NCBI RefSeq assembly: GCF_004342265.1
Contig: NZ_SMCS01000001.1
Location: 682,001-746,000, forward strand
Origin: Luteibacter rhizovicinus
GTDB taxonomy: Bacteria > Pseudomonadota > Gammaproteobacteria > Xanthomonadales > Rhodanobacteraceae
Direction: 5' to 3'
DNA length: 64,000 nt
The notes below the pieces were generated by a model that saw nothing but the letters and a program-made list of their open reading frames with translations, had not been told where the DNA came from and did not search any database. Of the stretch, positions 46,101 through 53,714 are shown piece after piece (the stretch's first letter is position 1; each line of letters starts with the position of its first letter). The position numbers were made by a program, and so were the translations under genes.

Positions 46101-48771
46101 TATGGTCGCCACGGGAAGCGAAGCGAGCCTGCTCGATCGGCCCGGTGGCGTTTTCGTTCGTGCGGCCCAGCCATTGTCGAACGAAGATCGCATGGTGATG
46201 CAGGCGAGCGCGCGGATCGTGGTGACCGATAGCCTCGGCACACTTTCCGAGCAGATAGAACGCCATCGTTTCGAACCGCGATTCCAGGCACCCGAACCTG
46301 CCCGGTTCCCCGCGCTGGTGGGGCCTTCGCCCAATGCTGCCACCGGTCCTGCGCTTTCGGAGCGCCTGTCGCTGGATATGCCCGGGGGATATGGCGGCTT
46401 CACGGCGGATGGCAGCGAATACGTCGTCGTTCTGAAAGCCGGCGAAACGACGCCCGCTCCGTGGTCCAACGTGCTGGCGAATCCGAATTTCGGTAGCGTG
46501 ATATCGGAGAGCGGCAGCGCGTATACGTGGGCGGAGAACGCACACGAGTGCCGCCTTACGCCATGGCAGAACGATCCGGTCGAAGACGGATGCGGAGAAG
46601 CCATCTATCTGAGGGACGAGTCGACGGGACGCGTCTGGTCGCCGACGCCACTGCCTGCACGGGGAGAGGGCGAGTACATCACCCGGCATGGATTCGGCTA
46701 CAGCGTATTCGAACACATCGAGGACGGCATTCATTCGGAGCTATGGGTTTACGTCGCTCTGGATGCCTCGGTGAAGTTCCACGTACTCAAGCTTCGCAAC
46801 GACAGCAAGACGCCACGGCAACTCTCGGTCACCGGATACGTCGAATGGATTCTCGGCGACCTCCGCGAAAAGACGGCGATGCACGTCGTGACGGAAACCG
46901 ATCCGGTCAGCGGCGCGTTGTTCGCGCGTAACGCCTATAACAGCGAGTTCCCCGGCCGGGTCGCTTTCTTCGATGTGGAAGACCCGGCCAGACGCGTCGG
47001 CGGGGATCGCAGCGATTTCATCGGTCGCAACGGCGATGCCTCGATGCCGTTTGCCATGCAACGGTCGCAATGGTCCAGCCGCGTCGGTGCGGGACTCGAT
47101 CCTTGCGGCGCGCTGCAGCTGAGCGTCGATCTGGCGGTAGGCCAGACGCGCGAGGTCGTGCTTCGACTTGGTATGGGCCGCGACGAGCGCGATGCTAAGG
47201 CGCTGGTGCAGCGCTTTCGCCGCGAAGGTTCCGCCGCCGAAGCGCTCGCGTCGGTGCGCGCACATTGGCAGCGGGTACTCGGCACGGTGCGCGTCGAAAC
47301 ACCCGAACCCGCGCTGGACGTACTGGCGAATGGCTGGTTGCTGTATCAGGCCATTGCCTGTCGTTTCTGGGCGCGCAGCGGTTATTACCAATCGGGTGGT
47401 GCAATCGGCTTCCGCGATCAGCTGCAGGATTCCATGGCGATGATCCATGCCGCACCCGAGCTTGCCCGGGCGCAGCTTCTGGTGTGCGCCGCGCATCAGT
47501 TCGTCGAAGGCGACGTGCAGCACTGGTGGCATCCGCCACTGGATCGGGGCGTAAGAACGCAGTGCTCCGACGACTACCTCTGGCTGCCGCTGGCCACCAG
47601 TCGCTACGTGTTCGCGACGGGAGACACCTCGGTTCTCGATGTGCCGGTGGGTTACATCGAGGGGCGTCCGTTGCATCCGAACGAGGAGTCGTACTACGAC
47701 CTGCCTTTGGCATCGTCGGTCAACGAACCGCTTTATCGCCACTGCGTGCGTGCCATCGAACACAGTCTTCGCCGGGGCGTGCATGGCTTGCCGCTTATGG
47801 GCAGCGGCGACTGGAACGACGGGATGAACAAGGTGGGCGAGCGCGGGCTGGGCGAAAGCGTCTGGCTGGGCTTCTTCTCCTGCAAGGTACTCGAAGCCTT
47901 CGCCGAAACCGCGCGCGGTCACGGCGACAGCGTGTTCGCCGAACGCTGCGAAGCGCAGATCGCGACATTGCGCGACGCGCTGGAGGGACAGGCGTGGGAC
48001 GGGGCATGGTATCGACGCGCTTATTTCGACGATGGCACGCCGCTGGGTTCGGCCAAGAACGACGAGTGCCGCATCGATTCGATCTCGCAAAGCTGGTCGG
48101 TACTTTCCGGCGTCGCCGGCGACGAGCGGCGCAGGAGGGCGATGGAATCGCTCGACGAACACCTCGTACGCCGCGATGCGGACCTGATCCAGCTGCTGGA
48201 CCCGCCCTTCGACCGCTCGTCGATGGACCCGGGCTACATCAAGGGCTACGTTCCGGGCGTGCGCGAAAATGGCGGGCAATACACGCATGCCGCGATCTGG
48301 GCGGCCATGGCCTTTGCCGATCTCGGCGACTCCGCGCGGGCATGGGAACTGACCCGGATGATCAATCCGCTCAGCCATTCGACGGATCGCGACGCGACCG
48401 ACATCTACAAAGTCGAACCTTATGTGATCACCGCGGATGTCTACGCGGTCGATCCGCATATCGGGCGCGGCGGCTGGAGCTGGTACACCGGATCGGCTGG
48501 ATGGATGTATCGCCTGATCCTCGAATCGTTGCTCGGCATTACCCTGGCATCGGGAAGCCTGCGTTTCGCCCCCGTGGTCCCAGGCGACTGGGAATCCTAC
48601 AAAGTGATCTATCGGCACGGCACATCGGTCTACCGCATCGAGCTTCGCCGGTCGGTGCCCGGGAGTGCCCTCACGGTCAGCGTCGATGGCAAAGTCATGG
48701 GAGACGGCGCGGTGGCTCTTCACGACGATGGCGGCGAGTACGTCGTCGAGGTGGCCTATCCACCCTCGTAA
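40129..48771 (+). CDS. ndvB: Cyclic beta-1,2-glucan synthase-like protein
   Basis: The protein has 2880 aa, similar to NdvB/Cgs (~2830). The N-terminal cytoplasmic region leads to membrane helices at ~420-480. The glycosyltransferase core follows, with VITLDTDTQLPRDTA (DxD, ~640) and RRHRWIRGDWQLLPW (~790). More helices lie at ~830-880 and ~960-1000, then a glucoamylase-like domain (~1040-1500), carbohydrate-binding modules and a GH94 phosphorylase domain with GSGDWNDGMNKVG (~2562) that trims chain length. It makes periplasmic cyclic glucan for osmoadaptation and host interaction. The ATG follows the MFS gene by 118 bp. The gene symbol is by family; linkage type is not readable from sequence. 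Confidence 0.93.
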   Translation: MIRDVLAWFGLDGASKKRRRTLERRAKGESEPALRSELFNADQLEAHGQTLALQHELAAGRLPERLLTRLADNEQVLLDACQRLTSASRFGPGITPAGEWLLDNLYLIEEQVRIARLDFPKGYSRELPRLANGPSQGLPRVYDIALEVISHGDGRIDIGGLNRFIGSYQRVTPLKLGELWAIPIMLRLALIENLRRVAVRVMVSRTRRRRAARWADAMTDMAGRDPKNVVLVVADMARSNPVMSAPFVAELARRLQGQGPALALPLSWVEQRLAESGQSVEHLVQVESQQQAADQVSIGNSIGSLRALAMIDWRDFVERASLVEQRLREDPATIYMAMDFATRDRYRHVVERLARQGKRSEVDTAQAVLDMCRMDRDGESVPLRRHVGYFLMDGGRVALERQLGIRPRLADSLRRVFDQAPLPIFLGLLFLLTVALTRTLVATAALVDVSLWIMLPLGLAAFVVASQLALSLINWVATLTVVPELLPRMDYAKGIPADARTMVAVPSLIGSIHDVEDLVEALEVRFLANRDDCLHFALLTDFTDADTQVVDGDEAILQRARLRIDGLNDRHATHTVDRFFLFHRPREWSETEQAWIGRDRKRGKLADLNALLRGEGSERFVLIAGDVAALPHVRYVITLDTDTQLPRDTACLFVGAMDHPLNRAVYDASQGRVVSGYGILQPRVGISLSSSARSRYAHLYGADAGIDPYTRAVSDVYQDLFREGSFIGKGIYDIDAFESTLRGRLPNERILSHDLIEGCYARSGLLSDVQLFEEYPARYAVDAKRRHRWIRGDWQLLPWLLPWAPTEGGRWRKNALTALSRWKIFDNLRRSVVPPVVVALLVGGWLGIAPVLAWTLSVLSMVFIPVLLSALLDVVQKPRGVQLNQHLHAALRSVGQHISRVLLTISWLPHEAFYGVDAMARTLWRMGISHRHLLEWQASVDVERRSKDDRNIPWRSMWIGPVLSVLTLLALAVTRPMAMTVALPVLALWFVSPPVAWWMSQARTTTPFAPTTSQRNFLRALARRTWAFFDTHVGPADHWLPPDNLQMVPDVTVAHRTSPTNMGMALLANLAAWDFGFIATERLLKRTQATLSTMQALARHRGHFYNWYDTLTLEPLRPLYVSSVDSGNLAGHLLTLQPGLLAILHRPVFESSALTGLLDTLHVLEDYLTDDGKVALSEWMHALSVAIGSPPAVASDVLSLARTQVDRLDALGVSVGSDASDDAVFWMAQLSVQCTDMLTEAQMWNLDPVAEGTTTFVGIPTTMQLARIEPLCWPGEANAEAVRERAHARIAALDATASMAGELASMDFRFLYDSARHLLSIGYDVEQRRLDGSFYDLLASEARLASFVAISQGQIPQDNWFSLGRLLTTSGGEPVLLSWTGSMFEYLMPMLVMPNYEGTLLDQTCRAAVTRQIEYGNQLGVPWGVSESGYNAIDAQQTYQYRAFGVPGLGLKRGLGDDLVVAPYACALAMMVDPTAATANLQRLALAGMAGRFGLYEAVDYTPARLPVGQDAAIVRSFMAHHQGMSLLALGHALLGQPMQRRFDSDPRFRATSLLLQERVPRTAVEYLHAVGFPDTNGHATAPEPRLRLFTNPDRPRPAVQLLSNGRYHVMVSSAGGGYSRRQDLAVTRWREDITRDNWGMFCYIRDVSGGEFWSTAYQPAVRKTELYEAIFSDARAEFRVRERSIDAHTEIVVSPEDDIELRRTRVTNLGRTRRTVELTSYAEVVLADAVGDAMHPAFSKLFVMTEIVESLQAIVCSRRPRSSDEHTPWMCHLVAVHNADIEEISYETDRSRFIGRGRNASRPTAMDADSVRLSGSQGSVLDPVVAIRVRLTLEPEQTATFDFVTGLGDSRDACMQLIEKYRDRHLADRVFDLAWTHSQVLLRQANATLADAQLYEHMATAIVYPNAAMRAAPEIIAANKRGQSGLWGQSVSGDLPIVLLRIADLARIDIVRQMIRAHAYWRMKGLAVDLVIWNEDSAGYRQELQDAIMGMVATGSEASLLDRPGGVFVRAAQPLSNEDRMVMQASARIVVTDSLGTLSEQIERHRFEPRFQAPEPARFPALVGPSPNAATGPALSERLSLDMPGGYGGFTADGSEYVVVLKAGETTPAPWSNVLANPNFGSVISESGSAYTWAENAHECRLTPWQNDPVEDGCGEAIYLRDESTGRVWSPTPLPARGEGEYITRHGFGYSVFEHIEDGIHSELWVYVALDASVKFHVLKLRNDSKTPRQLSVTGYVEWILGDLREKTAMHVVTETDPVSGALFARNAYNSEFPGRVAFFDVEDPARRVGGDRSDFIGRNGDASMPFAMQRSQWSSRVGAGLDPCGALQLSVDLAVGQTREVVLRLGMGRDERDAKALVQRFRREGSAAEALASVRAHWQRVLGTVRVETPEPALDVLANGWLLYQAIACRFWARSGYYQSGGAIGFRDQLQDSMAMIHAAPELARAQLLVCAAHQFVEGDVQHWWHPPLDRGVRTQCSDDYLWLPLATSRYVFATGDTSVLDVPVGYIEGRPLHPNEESYYDLPLASSVNEPLYRHCVRAIEHSLRRGVHGLPLMGSGDWNDGMNKVGERGLGESVWLGFFSCKVLEAFAETARGHGDSVFAERCEAQIATLRDALEGQAWDGAWYRRAYFDDGTPLGSAKNDECRIDSISQSWSVLSGVAGDERRRRAMESLDEHLVRRDADLIQLLDPPFDRSSMDPGYIKGYVPGVRENGGQYTHAAIWAAMAFADLGDSARAWELTRMINPLSHSTDRDATDIYKVEPYVITADVYAVDPHIGRGGWSWYTGSAGWMYRLILESLLGITLASGSLRFAPVVPGDWESYKVIYRHGTSVYRIELRRSVPGSALTVSVDGKVMGDGAVALHDDGGEYVVEVAYPPS

Positions 48772-48828
48772 CGCCGCACTAACGGGGCGGGGGAGAAGGT
48801 GGAAAGCGGATATTTCCGGAGCAGCGCC

Positions 48829-49017
48829 ATGGGAAAGAAAACGAAGCGGGGCGATCCGACTTACCTGGAATCGAGGAAAACATTACTGGATGCCTATAAC
48901 GTCGCAGCCGCCACGAACCCGGCCGCCTGCCGGCCTCGTGTGATCGACGAAACCCGGGCGGCGCCGGGCCGTCCATCGTCGACGGTCCAGCACGGCGCCG
49001 TCCGCCGGAAAATATAG
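48829..49017 (+). CDS. Possible small basic protein, doubtful
   Basis: It would encode 62 aa beginning MGKKTKRGDPTYLESRKTLL with CGGAG about 7 nt upstream of the ATG. The first 25 residues look protein-like; the C-terminal half is low-complexity Arg/Pro/Ala. No family is recognised and it may be non-coding. Confidence 0.3.
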   Translation: MGKKTKRGDPTYLESRKTLLDAYNVAAATNPAACRPRVIDETRAAPGRPSSTVQHGAVRRKI

Positions 49018-49151
49018 TCAGACGGGGAGGGTTTCTTCGCGGCGGTCCGCTGTCCCGGCAAACCGAACATGAAAATGTTCACCATGGCCTGATGCAACTG
49101 CATGGGCGACAGGGGTTTGTGGATAAGTGGAATATCGCTTGAAGCCGCTTC

Positions 49152-49326
49152 CCTCACACGTGGGGGAAAGCATCGCGCCGACGCATGCCCAGGGATGACC
49201 GCATGCCGGTCCAGTCCCATCACGTGCCCGGCTCGCGCTCTGCCCACGGCCAACCCGGCCCCGGCCTTCCCGAGGCACGAGCGTGAAGCGGCTGTCCTTG
49301 ACCGAAGATCGACGAGACACGTCAGG
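49152..49326. repeat. Dispersed intergenic element, copy B
   Basis: The short form of the element at 17871-18203. Its left end cctcacacgt (49152-49161) and right end acgtcagg (49319-49326) are imperfect inverted repeats. The core agrees with copy A over cacgtgggggaaagcat, gaccgcatgcc and gctcgcgctctgcccac. Confidence 0.75.
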
Positions 49327-49412
49327 CCGTCCCCGCTAATGCGTGAAGAACCTTTTTTTGGGGAGCAGTGGAGAAACGTCTGACCGACCGCGCACGTCTG
49401 CGATGGACGGCG

Positions 49413-49946
49413 TCAGCGGCGTTTATCCGACGGATCGCGCTTCGGCATCGCGTTGAACCGGCGAAGGCATGCCGTGAACTGTTCCAGATCGACGTGGCTC
49501 CAGCCTTCGATCTTCCGATGGAAGACATCGCCCTTGCGAGCGATCGCCTGGTCGATGTTCCTGCGTCCAAGGTCGGTAAGGTCCAGCACGACACCGCGTC
49601 CGTCGTCGGGATCCGGCCGGGCCTCGACCAATCCCAGTTCGATGAGCCGCGACGTCAACCGGCTTGTCGCACTTCTGTCCATGGCAACGGCTTCCGCTAC
49701 CCGGCTGACTTTCGCCGCGCCGAAGGAGCGGAGCCACTGCGCGATATGGAAGGCTGCGGGGGGCAGGTCGGGATGAAAGGCCGCTCCAGCTTCTGTCGTC
49801 AGGGCACGCGAAGCACTCAACAGCGCGCTGAGTTGTTCGCCCAGTGCGCCGACGAGTTTGTCGCGCTCAGTGCGCGCTTCATCCGTGCTTTTCTTCGCCG
49901 TTGCCGGGGCTTTCGCTGGCTCGGGCATCTTTTTCTTGGTTGGCAT
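49413..49946 (-). CDS. MarR-family transcriptional regulator
   Basis: The protein has 177 aa from the ATG at 49946. A Lys/Ala-rich N-terminal extension precedes the winged helix: AKVSRVAEAVAMDRSATSRLTSRLIELGLVEARPDPDDGRG with the wing at VLDLTDLGRRNI. It probably represses itself and the divergent SDR gene and is released by a small ligand. An in-frame ATG at 49979 would put the operator immediately at the start codon, so the downstream ATG was preferred; neither has a strong ribosome site. Confidence 0.87.
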   Translation of the reverse strand: MPTKKKMPEPAKAPATAKKSTDEARTERDKLVGALGEQLSALLSASRALTTEAGAAFHPDLPPAAFHIAQWLRSFGAAKVSRVAEAVAMDRSATSRLTSRLIELGLVEARPDPDDGRGVVLDLTDLGRRNIDQAIARKGDVFHRKIEGWSHVDLEQFTACLRRFNAMPKRDPSDKRR

Positions 49947-49986
49947 GTGATGTTCGGGGCGTAGCGGACTGCGCGCCATCCGGCCT

Positions 49987-50012
49987 ATATAGTGGATATT
50001 TATCCACTATAT
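49987..50012. promoter_or_regulatory. MarR-type operator between the divergent genes
   Basis: A perfect dyad with 11-bp arms (atatagtggat at 49987-49997, atccactatat at 50002-50012) and a 4-nt spacer lies in the 87-bp gap between the regulator and SDR starts. Position, length and A+T content fit a MarR binding site that would control both promoters. Confidence 0.8.
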
Positions 50013-50033
50013 CTCATCCGCGAGCCCCATGCC

Positions 50034-50918
50034 ATGACCCACGTACCCATCATTGTCGTCACCGGCGCCACAAGCGGTATCGGTCAGCTTGCGGCCATCG
50101 AACTGGCGCGGCGGGGCGCTCACATTGTTTTTATCGCGCGCAATGAAGCCAGGGCCGCCACAACTCGCGCCACTATAGAAGCGGCGGCACCCGGAACGCG
50201 TGTCGACGTCCATTACGCGGACTTCGCGAATCTCGATACCGTCGCCTCGGCTGCCCACGAGATTTCGTCGAGCTACGAACGCATCGACGTACTGATCAAC
50301 AATGCCGGGATACATGCTTTCGAGCAGCGCATCACGACGGACGGTTTTGCGGAGATGATTGCCGTCAACTACGTCGCCCCGTGGTTGCTGACGAATATCC
50401 TGCGAAAGAAGATGATCGAATCGGCCCCGTCGCGGATTGTTACCGTCGCCTCGGAAGCATCGCGGCGTGCCGGCGACTTTGTTCCCCGCCGGGCCATTCT
50501 CGACAGGACACCGTTTACGCGGCTCGGCTCGTCGAAGATGTACGGACAGACGAAGCTGATGAACATCATGTTTTCGCTGGAGCTGGCTCGCCAGCTGCAG
50601 GCCACCGGTGTCGCGGTCAACTGTCTGTGCCCCGGTTTCAATGTCACCGGACTGGGTCGCGAACTGGGCTTCGCCGCGGTTCTCGAACGGGTACTCAGGA
50701 CATTGAACATCGGCAACCCGGAACGAGGCGCGGGCATCATCGTTAAGCTGGCTACCGATCCGGAGTTCGGGCTCGTATCGGGTGGCTATTTTTCAGTCAA
50801 GGACACGAAGCCGCTTGTGCCGATAGCAGCGGGCAACGATATTTCCGCTCGAAAGGAGCTTTGGTCCATCACATCGGCACTCCTCTCCGAGCGCTGGCCG
50901 GTTCCGGCCGCGCCGTGA
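50034..50918 (+). CDS. Short-chain dehydrogenase/reductase
   Basis: The protein has 294 aa. VVTGATSGIGQLAAIELARRG is the NAD(P) site, NNAG is in LINNAGIHAF, and the catalytic residues appear in VASEAS and MYGQTKLMN (YxxxK). It resembles the retinol-dehydrogenase-like SDR group. Substrate unknown. It is divergent from the marR gene, with a shared operator, so it is probably induced by the regulator's ligand. Confidence 0.88.
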   Translation: MTHVPIIVVTGATSGIGQLAAIELARRGAHIVFIARNEARAATTRATIEAAAPGTRVDVHYADFANLDTVASAAHEISSSYERIDVLINNAGIHAFEQRITTDGFAEMIAVNYVAPWLLTNILRKKMIESAPSRIVTVASEASRRAGDFVPRRAILDRTPFTRLGSSKMYGQTKLMNIMFSLELARQLQATGVAVNCLCPGFNVTGLGRELGFAAVLERVLRTLNIGNPERGAGIIVKLATDPEFGLVSGGYFSVKDTKPLVPIAAGNDISARKELWSITSALLSERWPVPAAP

Positions 50919-50942
50919 CCTGACGTTCGAGGTAGCTTTCCG

Positions 50943-51242
50943 TCAGTCCTTTCCGTTGTCGATGGAGTTTTCGAGCACCTTGCCGTCTTTTGCATCGACG
51001 CCGATTTCACGCGTGACGCCATTGGCGGCGATATCGAAGGAGTAGCGAAGTCCGCTGCCGCCTTTTTCCTTCTCCAGCTCTTCCTTTACGATCTTTCCGG
51101 GAAAAGTTTTCAGTGCGATCTCGCGCGCTTCAGGCATTTTGACGTGCGCCTGCGAGGCAAGTTTTTCATCGGTAGCAGCAACGGCGCTGAGTGTCGTGGC
51201 AAGCAGTGCGAAAGCGGATGCAAGCATTAGCGTTTTACGCAT
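50943..51242 (-). CDS. Small secreted PepSY-domain protein
   Basis: The protein has 99 aa: a signal peptide (LMLASAFALLATTLSAVAA) and a single PepSY module (VKMPEAREIALKTFPGKIVKEELEKEKGG ... YSFDIA ... GVTREIGVDAKDGKVLE). PepSY modules are found in periplasmic regulators and peptidase inhibitors. It is convergent with the SDR gene (24 bp apart). Confidence 0.85.
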   Translation of the reverse strand: MRKTLMLASAFALLATTLSAVAATDEKLASQAHVKMPEAREIALKTFPGKIVKEELEKEKGGSGLRYSFDIAANGVTREIGVDAKDGKVLENSIDNGKD

Positions 51243-51359
51243 GACATTCTCCGGTGGATGGAATTCCGCCCATATCGCATATGGGCGGTGCCATCCTGAA
51301 TGCTGCCGCTTAGTTCGCGCTTACGGATATACCGGCTAACCGAAACTCCGCCGAATGCT

Positions 51360-53519
51360 TTACCAGTCGTATGTTGCGCTAAGCATGGCGGTGCGTCCGC
51401 TGCCATACATGCAACGCGTCGCGTCGTAGCAGCCCGCGATGTAGACCTTGTTGGCCAGATTGCTGAGGTTCAGTGCCAGACGCCATTGCGGCAACTGATA
51501 GAAGGCGGTTGCATCGATAAGCGTATAGGCGGGTACGCGCAGGGAGTTATCGGGCGCGCCGAACGACGAACTGACGTAGCGCACGCCGCCGCCGAAACCG
51601 AGACCCGCCAGGTCGCCACCCGATAGCGTGTAGTCGGCCCACAGGGACGCCAGTTCGCGCGGAATGGGAATGGAGACAGGCCACTTATTCAACGTATTGT
51701 CGTTGGCCTTGGTGTTGCGAACATCCTGATAGGTATACGACCCGATCATATTGATGCCGTTGGCGAACGAGGTGCGCGCCTCCAGTTCGACGCCGCGCGA
51801 ACGCACTTCACCGGTTTGCACATAGCCGTTGGGATGGTTGATCTGATCGGGATCGGGCGTGGTGACGTTCTGCTGCCGGATCTGGAACACGGCCGCGGTC
51901 AGCGTGGTCTGCGTTCCCTTTGGCTGGAAGCGCAAACCCGCCTCGTACTGCGTGCCCGTCGTGGGCCGGAACGGCGCGCCGTAGGCGTTCGCGACGGTCT
52001 GTGGATTGAACGATTCGGAATAGCTCAGGTACGGAGCCAGACCGTTGTCCGCTAGATAGACCAGACCCACGCGTCCGGTGAAGGCGTGATCGTTCTGCTT
52101 TGCCTTCGATGCATTGGCGACGGCGTAGTCGATGGATTCGCTACGGCTCCAGTCCTGCCGGCCCGACAGCACCAGTACCCAATGATCGTCGTACTTGATC
52201 TGGTCCTGCGCATAGACGCCCAACTGCTTCTGTCGCTGCTGGAGGTCCTGCGGATAGTTGGCGGCACCCGGCGCGAAGATGGCCGGATCGACTGGCGTGT
52301 AGACCGGGTTGTACAGATCGACCGCGGGTCCGAGCGCGTAGTTTTCCGGATCGGAGGTGCGCTGGCTCTGATAGTCCACGCCCATCAGTACGGTGTGCTG
52401 GAATGCGCCGGTGTTGAAGCGCGCTTCGAGCTGGTTATCCACGGTCAGGCGGCGATAGTCGGGTTTGGCGATGCCTGCATAGCGGTCGATGCTATGACCG
52501 TCCTCGGCCATGCCGATGCCGTAAAGCATGTTGTTGTCGAGCCATGTACGCGAGTAGCGGGCGTTCTGGCGGAAGGTCCAGGCGTCGTCGAAACGGTGTT
52601 CGAAACGATAGCCGGCCGCGTACTCGTGCTTCAGGTATTTGGTGAAATCGGGATCGCCGATAAACGTATGCGGAGAGATACGTCCATAAGGGCTGGGCTG
52701 GATAGTGCCGACCGCCGGCAGGAAGCTGTCGCTGGCGTTGAGTCGATCGCGCAGGTAATTCGCGGTCACCACCAGCGATGTATCGGCCGACGGCTTCCAC
52801 GCGATCGACGGCGCGACCATGACGCGCGAACTGCCGAACGGCGTGTTGGCGATGTCCTGCTTACGCCCCACCGCCACGATACGGTACGACCACTGGCCAT
52901 CCTTGCTGAGGTAATCGCCATAGTCGAACGCCAGCTGCTTGCGGGCGCGATCGCCGATCTGCATCTGCACTTCGTGCACCGGGGGGCCGCCAGCCACCTT
53001 GGACACCATGTCGACCGTACCGCCCGGGTCGCCCTGGCCATAAAGCACGGAGGAGGGGCCATGCAGTACGTCGACGCGCTCCAGTTGATAAGGATCGACG
53101 ATCCAGCTGGCCAGATTCATCGTCACGGGCAACTGCAATCCGTCGAGATAAAGCGACGGCGAGAATCCGCGGATGACCGTGTACCAGTCCGAGCGCAGGT
53201 TCGGACCATAGCCGGCGACACCGGCGGAATAGCCCAGCGCCTGCACGACGCTCTGCGCACCCTGCATCCTGATTTGTTCCTGCGTCACCACGGACACCAT
53301 CTGCGGCGTTTCGATCAGCGGCGTGCGGGTCTTGGTGGCCGACTCGGCCGTGCGGGCGTCCATATCGCTTACCGCCGCCTGGACGTCGATCGCCGATAGC
53401 TTCGCTGCCTGTTCGGGGCGTGCCTTCTGGGGATCCGTTGTGTCGTTATCGGTGGCGTAAGACAGGGTAGGCAGCAAGAAGGTAGCCAGCAATACGCTGG
53501 GCAATCGTTTGATCGTCAT
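51360..53519 (-). CDS. TonB-dependent siderophore receptor (ferrichrome/FhuA-like)
   Basis: The protein has 719 aa with a signal peptide (LPSVLLATFLLPTLSYA). The plug domain has TPLIETPQMVSVVTQEQI, QGAQSVVQALGYSAGV, YTVIRGFSP and GPSSVLYGQGDPGGTVDMVSK. The 22-strand barrel ends with the aromatic LSATYDW. A late cysteine pair (AGCYDATRCMYG) is typical of FhuA-like hydroxamate receptors. It imports ferric siderophore across the outer membrane with TonB energy. A Fur-like palindrome lies about 90 bp upstream of the ATG at 53519, so the gene should be iron-repressed. Confidence 0.92.
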   Translation of the reverse strand: MTIKRLPSVLLATFLLPTLSYATDNDTTDPQKARPEQAAKLSAIDVQAAVSDMDARTAESATKTRTPLIETPQMVSVVTQEQIRMQGAQSVVQALGYSAGVAGYGPNLRSDWYTVIRGFSPSLYLDGLQLPVTMNLASWIVDPYQLERVDVLHGPSSVLYGQGDPGGTVDMVSKVAGGPPVHEVQMQIGDRARKQLAFDYGDYLSKDGQWSYRIVAVGRKQDIANTPFGSSRVMVAPSIAWKPSADTSLVVTANYLRDRLNASDSFLPAVGTIQPSPYGRISPHTFIGDPDFTKYLKHEYAAGYRFEHRFDDAWTFRQNARYSRTWLDNNMLYGIGMAEDGHSIDRYAGIAKPDYRRLTVDNQLEARFNTGAFQHTVLMGVDYQSQRTSDPENYALGPAVDLYNPVYTPVDPAIFAPGAANYPQDLQQRQKQLGVYAQDQIKYDDHWVLVLSGRQDWSRSESIDYAVANASKAKQNDHAFTGRVGLVYLADNGLAPYLSYSESFNPQTVANAYGAPFRPTTGTQYEAGLRFQPKGTQTTLTAAVFQIRQQNVTTPDPDQINHPNGYVQTGEVRSRGVELEARTSFANGINMIGSYTYQDVRNTKANDNTLNKWPVSIPIPRELASLWADYTLSGGDLAGLGFGGGVRYVSSSFGAPDNSLRVPAYTLIDATAFYQLPQWRLALNLSNLANKVYIAGCYDATRCMYGSGRTAMLSATYDW

Positions 53520-53609
53520 ACGGGTGGGGCGCCTTGGGTCCATGCGCACGGCCTGGACCCGGGCGGACGATGTCCACTCAGGAGGGCGGGGCGCGTAGCG
53601 GGAGAGAGA

Positions 53610-53648
53610 TTGCTAAATAAATGATAATGATTCTCATTTATTTAGCAA
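53610..53648 (-). promoter_or_regulatory. Fur box within a 39-nt dyad
   Basis: Perfect 15-bp arms (53610-53624 and 53634-53648) flank taatgattc; the centre aaatgataatgattctcatt resembles the Fur consensus of GATAAT hexamers. It is upstream of the siderophore receptor start at 53519. Confidence 0.85.
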
Positions 53649-53714
53649 GACTTTCCTGCTGGCCACGGTACCTGATACTTCCCCAGGGCCGGTCGTCATA
53701 TGTTGCGCTGTGCC

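Larger units (their letters stand above)
48772..49412. other. Intergenic region with one doubtful small gene and a repeat
   Basis: It holds a possible 62-codon gene (48829-49017) and copy B of the dispersed element (49152-49326). Other open frames here are Arg/Pro-rich and read through the repeat; they match frames in copy A only because the DNA is repeated. Confidence 0.6.

Noticed and set aside
43246-46734. 1162-codon open frame on the minus strand
   Set aside because: Antisense to the cyclic glucan synthase, whose motifs are continuous on the plus strand.
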